Assembly: GCA_964035575.1 (NCBI GenBank)
Contig: OZ037835.1
Location: 682,001 to 746,000 of the forward strand
Origin: Rhynchopus sp. YZ270_cl-10
Taxonomy: Eukaryota; Euglenozoa; Diplonemea; Diplonemida; Diplonemidae
DNA length: 64,000 nt
Reading direction: 5' to 3'
In this document: in pieces, positions 50,250 through 58,916 of the stretch
Position numbering within the stretch: the stretch's first letter is position 1
How the letters are laid out: each line of letters opens with the position of its first letter
Program-made: the position numbers and the translations under genes
The notes under the pieces: generated by a model
Told to the model about the DNA's origin: nothing
The model's input: only the letters and a program-made list of their open reading frames with translations
The model's database searches: none

Positions 50250-51082
50250 AATTACTGCGTAACAAACAACTATGACAACACCGCTTGCCGGCAGAGCAAG
50301 GAGCAAATAATACATTAGGCGTGGAAACGCTTCAGAGAACACATATCACTCATTAAGAACACATTTCCATCCTCAAAAGTGTCCGGAATAAGTTACCAGT
50401 ATACATGCACTGTATTGGGCCCTAGAAATTTAGGTAAAAATAGGTGTAATTGTGGTGTAAAACGGTGCAGTATGAAACGGGAAAAAATAGTAATTTTTTT
50501 TACCCCCAAAAAGGTAGAGAGCGGGCTTTAAACAGGGTGAAGAAAAGGAAAACAATAGAAGTTGAAACGTGCTAAAACGCATCTCAGTCGAAAGTATAGT
50601 TTACAAAAAGCATGCTTGTGTCTCTTGCTATGTGATCGTTCTTGCTTTGCATTGATGCGTCCACACCAGAAGAAACTTGCTCTCCGTGAGGCATGAAGCT
50701 GGTGGAGCACAGACATGGGATGGCGAGGGGCTGTCTATGTGGGGGAGAGGCGAAAAGGGGTACAAAAGGAACCAACGTCATTCTCACATTCAATCGCGAC
50801 AGAAACGTTCTTTGTACATTGCATGTCCCTAAAAATGCTCGAGAGACTCGTTACTCTTAGCTTGTTGCTCAAATGACTATAAACGGGAAGGGGGGGAAAG
50901 AAAGGTTGTTCGTTGTTTGTTGTTGGGTGCTCTTTTTCCTTCTTTTTCATCTCGACTTGAAAACAGCAAATATGCAGGTTTACAGTTTACGCGATGGTGA
51001 TCATGAACTGTTAACTATGTTCAGACGCCAGAGGGTGTCTGACGAGACGGAGGAACGTCCGTCGACGCAAACCAAAGCAACC
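50250..51082. other. spacer 3' of receptor copy 5, with module D
   Basis: 50250-50400 is a module D copy. 50580-50925 is collinear with 40786-41090 (GATCGTTCTTGCTTTGC, CATTGCATGTCCCTAAAAATG). The GTTGTTT array of the copy 4 spacer is represented here by only about two units. No gene. Confidence 0.55.
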
Positions 51083-53713
51083 TCAGTGCAGGTGCACAAC
51101 GTACGGTGCATAAGCCTTCTGCTCCACATAGCCGGTAAGCTCTTCGTACTGTGTGCGTTGGTCCTGAGCGACGGTGTCCAGCAGAGAAGACGCCTTCTCA
51201 AACTCCTGTTTGATGATGAGCTCGAAGACCTCGTTCCACCGAGCATGAGGGTTGTTCACGGCAGACTCCAGCTGGTACATCCACTCCTCATCTGCGCTGC
51301 TGCACAGCCCACGTACGGTAAACACGGTCTGTGCCTTCTCGCTCAGCTTGTTGTACAGCATCGCGCCAGAACAACGCAGTACCACCTGTCCCTCCGCCTC
51401 ACGCGACACCTTCTGGTCAACCACACCAGGCAGCTCGTTGTACTCCTTGTTCCAACGCTCCATCACAACCACCCACGACATGGACTGCGAAAGAATCGAC
51501 ATCTTCTTCATCCCGTTGCAGCCCATGTTCCCGACACGTGCCTCGCCTGTCGTGCACCCGTACGAGATCTTGTGTGCATCCCCAAGTGCTGTTGCCACTT
51601 CGTGTGCAGCCTTCACACAGGCAGCACTGTGCGACGGCTTCGGAACAAAGGCGTTGAAGGTGGCAAGCATCTTGTCCCCTGCGAACGTGTCGCACACACC
51701 TTTGTTGTGCTGCACTGATGACATGATGTGCTCCATAATACCACCGTGTGCGGAGAGCACCTCTGCGTCCTTGTGCTTCTTGCAGAAGGCGTGCCACGAT
51801 ACGACGTTCATGTGTGCCAGCGACACCTTCTTCTTCTTCATCCCTTCCACACGCAGCAGTGCCTTCTGGTTCTGCATCGCAGCAACTGAATTGCGTGACG
51901 CACGTGATCCAGCAGAAGAGGACATACCAGACCTCCGCGACTTCATAGTCGAAGATGCCTCTGACACGGATGCTTCTTTATCATTATCACTGTCGTTGAC
52001 AAGCACACTCTGCGGCATGTAGTTCCGGTACTCCACCAGGTTCGCCACCATGGTAACAAAGCTGCACTGCATCATCCCCACTTCACTCAGCTGCGACACT
52101 GCACGGCCCGTGTCCACAGCCTCCAGGTCCATCACAGCCACACTTGCCATCTCACTCCCAAGCTTCAGCAGAGGGGACGTGATGTAGCGTGTGAACACAA
52201 CAGCAATGGCCAGGAGTACCGTGATCGCAATGACCGTGACAACCACCATCACAATCACCGCATCCTCCTTCTGTGTGTCTGCAGAGGACAGATCTGATGC
52301 CACCTTCGCACGGATTGCATTCGTCGACGCATCAATCGAGTCCATCACAGACACCCTCGGCACAAGAAGGTTCGCAAAAAATGTAATCGTTTTGTGTTGA
52401 ATTGTCGATGTGATTGTCCAGAACTCCGTGCCGTTCGAGTCAGACCACTTCAGGAAGGAGTCCTCTGTCATCTCCACAAGGTCTCTGTAGTTCTGTGGGT
52501 GTGTGAACACAAACCGCCCATGCTCTGCAATCACTGAGGGGATGTGCCACGTCGCGTCTTCCATTGAGTGATTCGTGATGTTAAATGCCACCGCCATATC
52601 AATTGGAACGCCCTGGTTACTCACGCGATTTTCGAACCACATATGCCTTCCTCTGTTGTACGCGACAAGCGTTCCTGTTGTGTCAGAGGCACCGTCGTAC
52701 TCCACCAGGTACAGCGACGTGCCGGCTGGGAGCAGCTGTGATCTCACTGCCTCTGATACCCCGGTCCCGGTCACAAACGCGGTAACGACGCCCATACGCT
52801 TGCCCTGCTTGGGGTGCATCGTGTACATCTCTGGGTGGGTGAAGGTGTAGCTCAGCTCCCAGTTCATGAAGTCGAATGTAATCTGCAGACTTGAGTAGAT
52901 CAGTGTCTCCGCAGGGAACATGGGTGGGTCATCGGCACCCAAGTTGTAGATCTGTTTGCCACGGGATATCGCGAGTGTCGTGCCCGGGGGCTCGCTTAAG
53001 TCGAAGGGAAATGCGCACCCACCACGCCACTCCCCCTTGTTGTAGTCCGGCCTGAAGTTGCACGGCAGATGTGGGAACCTTCTGTCACCTCTATCAGTGG
53101 CTTCCGCTAAAGAGACCCAGTCAGATATGCCCACCGCCCCCGTCACATGGTCACGCATCTCGTACACCACGAGGACCTGGGAGCCGTTCGTAGGAGCTAT
53201 ACCCATCGCAGGGTTGATATCCCTGAACGCAATCCGTGAGCCCCACCCTGCAAACCCGTCACCCCTCTTCCACGGAACAGGATGTGCTGGGGACCATGGG
53301 TACATTTCGTACGAAATGTATTCCAATCCAGACGTCGTCCCAGCACGATACGCGGAGATCATTGCAGGGCGCATAACCGTATCCCCAAAGGTGGGGCTCG
53401 TGCTGACGTTTGGGTGGTGCGCCTTCGCAAGGTTGGCCAGAGTTACCACGAGTTGCTCAGGAACCTTCAGGTACTCCTTCACTGCAGTGTCCACGTTGCC
53501 AAGGACGGAGCGCAGGTAGCGCGACGAGACCGTTTCGATGTCCGCCGTACCACTGTCGAGACACATCCCAAAGCCCTCATCACCTGTGTCACGTGCCTTC
53601 TCCAGAAGGTCGTCCCATGTTGTCAGAGTGAAGCCACCGATGATCGCACCTGTCGACAGAATCAGCACCACACACAGCAGCACTGTCAGCGACTGGATGC
53701 TGCATGTCGCCAT
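51083..53713 (-). CDS. receptor with cyclase-like domain, copy 5 (876 aa)
   Basis: Full-length, unbroken family member. Sensor and linker are closest to copy 4 (GVPIDMAVAFNITNHS, TMKSRRSGMSSSAGS), but TM2 carries VVVTVIAITVLLAIAV, of the copy 1/2 type, again a mosaic. Copy-specific changes include MDSIDASTNAIR after the sensor and CSGAMLYNKLSEKAQ in the tail. The cyclase-like domain has the same substitutions at metal, purine and transition-state positions. Start ATG at 53713 as in all copies. Upstream, the usual flank is interrupted after about 55 bp by a 470-bp insertion. Confidence 0.88.
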   Translation of the reverse strand: MATCSIQSLTVLLCVVLILSTGAIIGGFTLTTWDDLLEKARDTGDEGFGMCLDSGTADIETVSSRYLRSVLGNVDTAVKEYLKVPEQLVVTLANLAKAHHPNVSTSPTFGDTVMRPAMISAYRAGTTSGLEYISYEMYPWSPAHPVPWKRGDGFAGWGSRIAFRDINPAMGIAPTNGSQVLVVYEMRDHVTGAVGISDWVSLAEATDRGDRRFPHLPCNFRPDYNKGEWRGGCAFPFDLSEPPGTTLAISRGKQIYNLGADDPPMFPAETLIYSSLQITFDFMNWELSYTFTHPEMYTMHPKQGKRMGVVTAFVTGTGVSEAVRSQLLPAGTSLYLVEYDGASDTTGTLVAYNRGRHMWFENRVSNQGVPIDMAVAFNITNHSMEDATWHIPSVIAEHGRFVFTHPQNYRDLVEMTEDSFLKWSDSNGTEFWTITSTIQHKTITFFANLLVPRVSVMDSIDASTNAIRAKVASDLSSADTQKEDAVIVMVVVTVIAITVLLAIAVVFTRYITSPLLKLGSEMASVAVMDLEAVDTGRAVSQLSEVGMMQCSFVTMVANLVEYRNYMPQSVLVNDSDNDKEASVSEASSTMKSRRSGMSSSAGSRASRNSVAAMQNQKALLRVEGMKKKKVSLAHMNVVSWHAFCKKHKDAEVLSAHGGIMEHIMSSVQHNKGVCDTFAGDKMLATFNAFVPKPSHSAACVKAAHEVATALGDAHKISYGCTTGEARVGNMGCNGMKKMSILSQSMSWVVVMERWNKEYNELPGVVDQKVSREAEGQVVLRCSGAMLYNKLSEKAQTVFTVRGLCSSADEEWMYQLESAVNNPHARWNEVFELIIKQEFEKASSLLDTVAQDQRTQYEELTGYVEQKAYAPYVVHLH

Positions 53714-53768
53714 TGTTCAGAGGTATCCAGAAAGGGGAGACTGTGCTGGGGATGTGTGTGTGGTGTGG

Positions 53769-54243
53769 TTGATATCAGTGTCCCGAAGGTAATTCGTGCT
53801 AATCAAAACAAGGCCACACTTACAAAGTTTAGCCACAAACTACGCCCCCCTGCCTACTATCAGGTATTGCCAAGCCTGTGTTTATGGCGGTGTGACGACG
53901 TTTTGTCTGAGATTCCAACTTTCGGAAAATCAGTGCGCCTGTGACCATCTCGAACAGTTTGTGCCACTGAGGAAGTGGCTAGGGTAGGTGTGTACTTTAG
54001 AATTGTTCTCCCAACGGGGGGAGCGAGGATCCTTAAAGGATCCTTGCGACCCCCCAACTCGCTGAAGAGGAGGTGGCGTCACTCACCTGGGTCCATCATC
54101 ATGCCAAGGGCTCTAGTCTTGGCACTCCGGAGCTGCTGCCCCTACTTTCCATCCTCAGGTAAACCGTCACAGAACTCAGGAGGCGTCACACCAGGTGTAA
54201 TTTCCCCCGGATGCTATTTAACGTCCATCCCAGGACGCGTGTG
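53769..54243. other. 470-bp insertion in the copy 5 upstream flank
   Basis: Splits the conserved flank: GTGTGTGTGGTGTGG stands before it and GCGTGTGGTGTGATGACTTATGAGG after it, consistent with a duplicated GTGTGGTGTG of about 10 bp or mispairing in the repeat. The inside is GC-richer than its surroundings, with GGATCCTTAAAGGATCC (54029-54045). No open frame longer than about 90 codons. Origin unknown; a SINE or truncated LINE is possible. Confidence 0.55.
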
Positions 54244-54420
54244 GTGTGATGACTTATGAGGAAAACGTTCTTTTTTGTAGTGCAGCGAAGATAGCTGAGG
54301 TATTGTGGTGATGAGGGGGACTGGGGAAGCACAGCACAAACAAATATTCCTGGTGGTGGTAACAACCAACGTTGACAAAGAAGTGCTTAGCAATAACAAC
54401 AAAGGTAAGTGCTACGAGCT
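54244..54420 (-). promoter_or_regulatory. conserved 5' flank, receptor copy 5 (displaced)
   Basis: TTATGAGGAAAACG through GGTAACAACCAACGT and TGCTTAGCAATAACAAC match the flanks of copies 1, 3 and 4 but now lie about 530 bp from the ATG because of the 53769-54243 insertion. Confidence 0.5.
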
Positions 54421-54499
54421 CGTGTAATGTTGAGGACTACCTATCATAAGATGAATCCAGGCAGAGTCGGGAATGTACACACTAGACACTTTCGTGCTA

Positions 54500-54745
54500 G
54501 AGGTGGACACCGTTGCACTTCAAGGTGACGGTGTGGCAAGACTCAAACTGCGGTATCAAGAACAACACCATTAACAACACATTTCTTTCGTGTGTAACAA
54601 ACAACTATGACAACACCGCTTGCCGACAGAGCAAGGAGCAAATAATACATTAGGCGTGGAAACGCTTCAGACACATGTGACGGTGGGTCACTCATTAATA
54701 TCACATTTCCATCCAAAAGTGCCCGGAATAAGTGACCAGTATAAA
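54500..54745. repeat. spacer module D between copies 5 and 6
   Basis: Matches 46885-47155 closely, including the ACACCATTAACAACAC site empty of the TA MITE. 54746-54869 is AT-rich with no feature. Confidence 0.75.
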
Positions 54746-54869
54746 ACGGTTATTCTTCCTCACTTCAAAATTTAGCTTTTCTCCTTCTCAGAAAAAAGAG
54801 AAGATGTAGCATTTGCATTGTTCGCATCAGAAGCGTTTGTCAGAATTAAAAAGAAAGCACAAAGCAACC

Positions 54870-57482
54870 TCAGTGCAGGTGTACAACGTACGGTGCATAA
54901 GCCTTCTGCTCCACATAGCCGGCAAGCTCTTCGTAAGGTGTGCGTTGGTCCTGAGCGACGGTGTCCAGCAGAGAAGACGCCTTCTCAAAGTCCTGTTTGA
55001 TGATGTGCTCGAAGACCTCGTTCCACAGTGTGTGCGGGTTGTTTGCGGCAGACTCCAGCTGGTACATCCACTCCTCATCTGCGCTGCTGCACAGCCCACG
55101 TACGGTAAACACGGTCTGTGCCTTCTCGCTCAGCTTCTCGTACAACATCGAGCCAGCACAACGCAGTACCACCTGTCCCTCCGCCTCACGCGAAATGTTC
55201 TGGTCAACCACACCAGGGAGGTCACGCTTCTTGTTCCAACGCTCCATCACAACCACCCACGACATGGACTGCGAAAGAATCGACATCTTCTTCATCCCGT
55301 TGCAGCCCATGTTCCCGACACGTGCCTCGCCTGTCGTGCACCCGTACGAGATCTTGTGTGCATCGCCAAGTGCTGTTGCCACTTCGTGTGCAGCCTTTAC
55401 ACAAGCAGCACTGTGCGATGGCTTCGGAACAAAGGCATTGAAGGTGGCAAGCATCTTGTCCCCTGCGAACGTGTCGCACACACCTTTGTTGTGCTGCACT
55501 GCTGACATGATGTGCTCCACAATACCACCGTGTGCGGAGAGCACCTCTGCGTCCTTGTGCTTCTTGCAGAAGGCGTGCCACGATACGACGTTCATGTGTG
55601 CCAGCGACACCTTCTTCTTCTTCATCCCTTCCACACGCAGCAGTGCCTTCTGGTTCTGCATCGCAACAACTGAACTCTGTGACGTACCTGAAGGGGACAT
55701 GCCTGACTTCTGCGACTTCATAGTCGAAGATTCCTCTGTCACGGATGCTTCTTTATCACTGTCATTAACAAGCACACTCTGCGGCATGTAGTTCCGGTAC
55801 TCCACCAGGTTCGCCACCATGGTAACAAAGCTGCACTGCATCATCCCCACTTCACTCAGCTGCGACACTGCACGGCCCGTGTCCACAGCCTCCAGGTCCA
55901 TCACAGCCACACTTGCCATCTCACTCCCAAGCTTCAGCAGAGGGGACGTGATGTAGCGTGTGAACACAACAGCAATGGCAAGAAGTCCTATGACCGCAAC
56001 AGCCGTCACAACCACCATCACAATCACCGCATCCTCCTTCTGTGCGTCTGCAGAGGACAGATCTGATGCCACCTTCGCACGGATTGCATTCGTCGACGCA
56101 TCAATTGTCTCCATCACAGACACCCTCGGCACAAGAAGGTTCGCGAATAATTTGATCGTTTTGTGTTGAATTGTCGTTGCCACTGTCCAGAACTCCGTGC
56201 CGTTCGAGTCAGACCACTTCAGGAAGGAGTCCTCTGTCATCTCCACAAGGTCTCTGTAGTTCTGTGGGTGTGTGAACACAAACCGCCCATGCTCTGCAAT
56301 CACTGAGGGGATGTGCGACGTCGCGTCTTCCATTGAGTGGTTCGTGATGTTAAAGCCGTACGCGACTATGGTAGGAGTACCCCAGGGAGTTACAGAAGGC
56401 TCCACCCGTATATGCCTACCTCTGTTGTATGCGACAAGCGTTCCTGTTGAGTCAGATACAGGGTCGTGCTCCACCAGGTACAGCGACGTGCCGGCTGGGA
56501 GCAGCTGTGCACGCACTGCCTTCTTTATCCCGTCTCCAGTCACCGTTGCCGTCATAACACCCACACGCTTGCCCTGCTTGGGGTGCATCGTGTACATCTC
56601 TGGGTGGGTGAAGGTGTAGCTCAGCTCCCAGTACATCATGTCCCACTGCACCCGAACGTTTGTGTAGATCAGTGTCTCCGTGGGGTGCAGGGGTGGGTCA
56701 TTGGCACCCAGGTTGTAGATCTGCTTGCCACGGTTTAGCTGGCCTGGCGTGCCCACAGGCTCGCTTGCATCCATGGGAAATGCGCACCCACCACGCCACT
56801 GGCCCTTGTTGTAGTCTGGGTAGAAGTTGCACGGCAGATGTGGGAACCTTCTGTCACCTCTATCGGTGGCTTCCGCTAAGGAGACCCAGTCAGATATACC
56901 CACCGCCCCCGTCACATGGTCACGCATCTCGTACACCATGAGGACCTGGGAGCCGTTCGTCGGAGGGACACCAATGGCAGAGTTCACATCCCTGAACGCC
57001 ATCCGCGAGCCCCACCCTGCAAACCCGTCCCCCCTCTTCCACGGAACAGGATGTGCTGGGGACCACGGGTACGTTTCGTACCTAATCAATTCCAATCCGG
57101 ACGTCGTCCCAGCACGATAAGCGGAGATCAAAGCAGGGCGCATAACCGCATCCGCAAAGGCGGGGCTCGTGCTGACGTTTGGGTGGTGCGCCTTCGCAAG
57201 GTTGGCCATGGATAGTACCAGCTGCTCAGGCACCTTCAGGTACTCCTTCACTGCAGTGTCCACGTTGCCAAGGACGGAGCGCAGGTAGCGCGACGAGACC
57301 GTTTCGATGTCCGCTGTACCACTGTCGAGACACATCCCAAAGCCCTCGTCACCTGTGTCACGTGCCTTCTCCAGAAGGTCGTCCCATGTTGTCAGAGTGA
57401 AGCCACCGATGATCGCACCTGTCGACAGAATCAGCACCACACACAGCAGCACTGTCAGCGACTGGATGCTGCATGTCGCCAT
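54870..57482 (-). CDS. receptor with cyclase-like domain, copy 6 (870 aa)
   Basis: Last member of the array, full length and unbroken. The second variable sensor stretch is the most unusual (GRHIRVEPSVTPWGTPTIVAYGFN). The first has NFYPDYNKGQWRGGCAFPMDASEPVG. The linker is short (ASVTEESS, TMKSQKSGMSPSGTSQSSV). TM2 is of the AVAVIGLLAIAV type. The tail carries CAGSMLYEKL and NPHTLWNEVF. The cyclase-like domain has the same lost catalytic residues. Only about 60 bp of the family 5' flank remain (to about 57540), so its promoter may differ from the other copies. Confidence 0.88.
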   Translation of the reverse strand: MATCSIQSLTVLLCVVLILSTGAIIGGFTLTTWDDLLEKARDTGDEGFGMCLDSGTADIETVSSRYLRSVLGNVDTAVKEYLKVPEQLVLSMANLAKAHHPNVSTSPAFADAVMRPALISAYRAGTTSGLELIRYETYPWSPAHPVPWKRGDGFAGWGSRMAFRDVNSAIGVPPTNGSQVLMVYEMRDHVTGAVGISDWVSLAEATDRGDRRFPHLPCNFYPDYNKGQWRGGCAFPMDASEPVGTPGQLNRGKQIYNLGANDPPLHPTETLIYTNVRVQWDMMYWELSYTFTHPEMYTMHPKQGKRVGVMTATVTGDGIKKAVRAQLLPAGTSLYLVEHDPVSDSTGTLVAYNRGRHIRVEPSVTPWGTPTIVAYGFNITNHSMEDATSHIPSVIAEHGRFVFTHPQNYRDLVEMTEDSFLKWSDSNGTEFWTVATTIQHKTIKLFANLLVPRVSVMETIDASTNAIRAKVASDLSSADAQKEDAVIVMVVVTAVAVIGLLAIAVVFTRYITSPLLKLGSEMASVAVMDLEAVDTGRAVSQLSEVGMMQCSFVTMVANLVEYRNYMPQSVLVNDSDKEASVTEESSTMKSQKSGMSPSGTSQSSVVAMQNQKALLRVEGMKKKKVSLAHMNVVSWHAFCKKHKDAEVLSAHGGIVEHIMSAVQHNKGVCDTFAGDKMLATFNAFVPKPSHSAACVKAAHEVATALGDAHKISYGCTTGEARVGNMGCNGMKKMSILSQSMSWVVVMERWNKKRDLPGVVDQNISREAEGQVVLRCAGSMLYEKLSEKAQTVFTVRGLCSSADEEWMYQLESAANNPHTLWNEVFEHIIKQDFEKASSLLDTVAQDQRTPYEELAGYVEQKAYAPYVVHLH

Positions 57483-57966
57483 TGTTCAGAGGTATCCAGA
57501 AAGGGAAGAATGTGCTGGGGATGTGTGTGTGGTGTGTGGGTTGGGTGTGGGCCAAGGCACGTCAGACTTGCTGCAGCATTTTGGTGCCAATGTCGTTCCG
57601 TAGTTGCTTGGTGGACTGTGTGGAAAGAACAGTGAAATGCACACCTCTACCTGTCAGTGAAATGTGTCTCGAGTAGGGGCACGGTGTTCAATTTCCTTTT
57701 AGCATTGCAGGTAATTATTTCTCATAAAAAACCCATTTAAACCCGGGAAAAAAACTGGTTTCAAAAAAAAAGCCCTGCATTCGTCTTGGAAAAGAGGCAA
57801 AATGTAAGAGACAGGACTCTCTGTTGATTCTAAAACGGGGGTGGGTCAAAAATCGCGAATAAACTGGGGAAGATGTTTAGTTGGGACGCTTCCTCACCCC
57901 AGACCACTCAGACTGCATTCGTCTTGGAAAAGAGGCAAACACAAAGAGCAAGTACGCACAGTGCGC
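57483..57966. other. spacer between receptor copy 6 and the WD40 gene
   Basis: Holds the short remnant of the receptor 5' flank and a 25-bp direct repeat (CTGCATTCGTCTTGGAAAAG at 57775 and 57914). On the minus strand 57560-57680 there is a possible terminal exon ending RNDIGTKMLQQV and stop, preceded by a GTAGAGG..CACACAG stretch that could be a 35-nt intron. This is too short to call. Confidence 0.35.
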
Positions 57967-58846
57967 TCACTCCTTGCTATTCAAAAGAATCCGTCTCGCA
58001 AGTTCAGGTTCCACAGCATCAGCATTGCGACAGCCAAATGCACGAGGAACTATTGGAGGGACACCGATCACTCTCTTCAGCCGTAACCATCAATCGTCCC
58101 GTCTTCCCCAGTGCAGATGCTCCACACACGCACGGTCTTGTCATCGCAACCACACATCACTTCGCGTCCATCAGGGCTCACAGCAATACTGCACAAACGA
58201 CAAGGTGCTTGAATGTCTGCCACCTGCTCACCAGTGGTCATGCTCCATATACGCACAGTACCGCCACCGTGCCGAGCGCACGACACCATGTGGCATCCAT
58301 CGGGTGTGATTGCCACTCCACACACCCTTGAATGCTTCAAGACACCACCTTCCCGCCAGCATCCCACACACGCAGAGTGTTTTCGTTATGAGAGTGTGAA
58401 ACAACACGAGAGCCATCGGGAGTCACAGCCACACCATAGACATTATTGTCGTAGCCTTTGAACACCATCGTCTCTTCTCCAGTGTGCAGTTTCCACATGC
58501 GTACGGTGTTGTAAGAGCACGACACCACATGCACACCATCAGGAGTCACTACCACTCTCATGTTTTTCCCGGGACTAACACGTCCTTGAAACGACACCAG
58601 CTCCTTCCCACTCATCATGTTCCACACACTATGAGTGCCGTTACGCCAAGTACACGTCACCACGTGAGATGCATCGGGAGACACTGCAACACCTGCCAGT
58701 TCTGAGCACTCCTTCAGCAACACCGCAAACTCATTGGAATTTGTGCATAACGTCCCTTCCTTCCCCGTCGCAACGTTCCACACATGCATGTGTAAAGTGG
58801 GGTAGTGAAGCGTCGTGAGGGTGCTGATGATAAGAATGAGGGTCAT
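57967..58846 (-). pseudogene. WD40-repeat protein, two frame breaks
   Basis: Paralogue of the gene at 62888-64000. Several WD40 blades are visible, each with SPDG/TPDG and VW/IW signatures (HVWNVATGKE, SVWNMMSGKE, RMWKLHTGEE, LRVWD, RIWSMTTGEQ, RVWSICTGED). The reading frame shifts near 58355, between LRVWDAGGK and LKHSRVCGVAITPDG. It shifts again near 58080: GAT GGG TTG CGG in the paralogue is one G shorter here, after which LKRVIGVPP and CRNADAVEPELARRIL continue in the new frame to a stop at 57967. Upstream of 58846 the paralogy ends at a 33-bp stretch (58801-58832) also found at 62294-62326. Either a pseudogene or single-base assembly errors in homopolymers. Confidence 0.75.
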
Positions 58847-58916
58847 GGGATGATCTGAAGCCTCTCACATTGGCAGGTGGAGGAGGTGAAGGGCCTCGTC
58901 AGCATGATCAGTGCCT

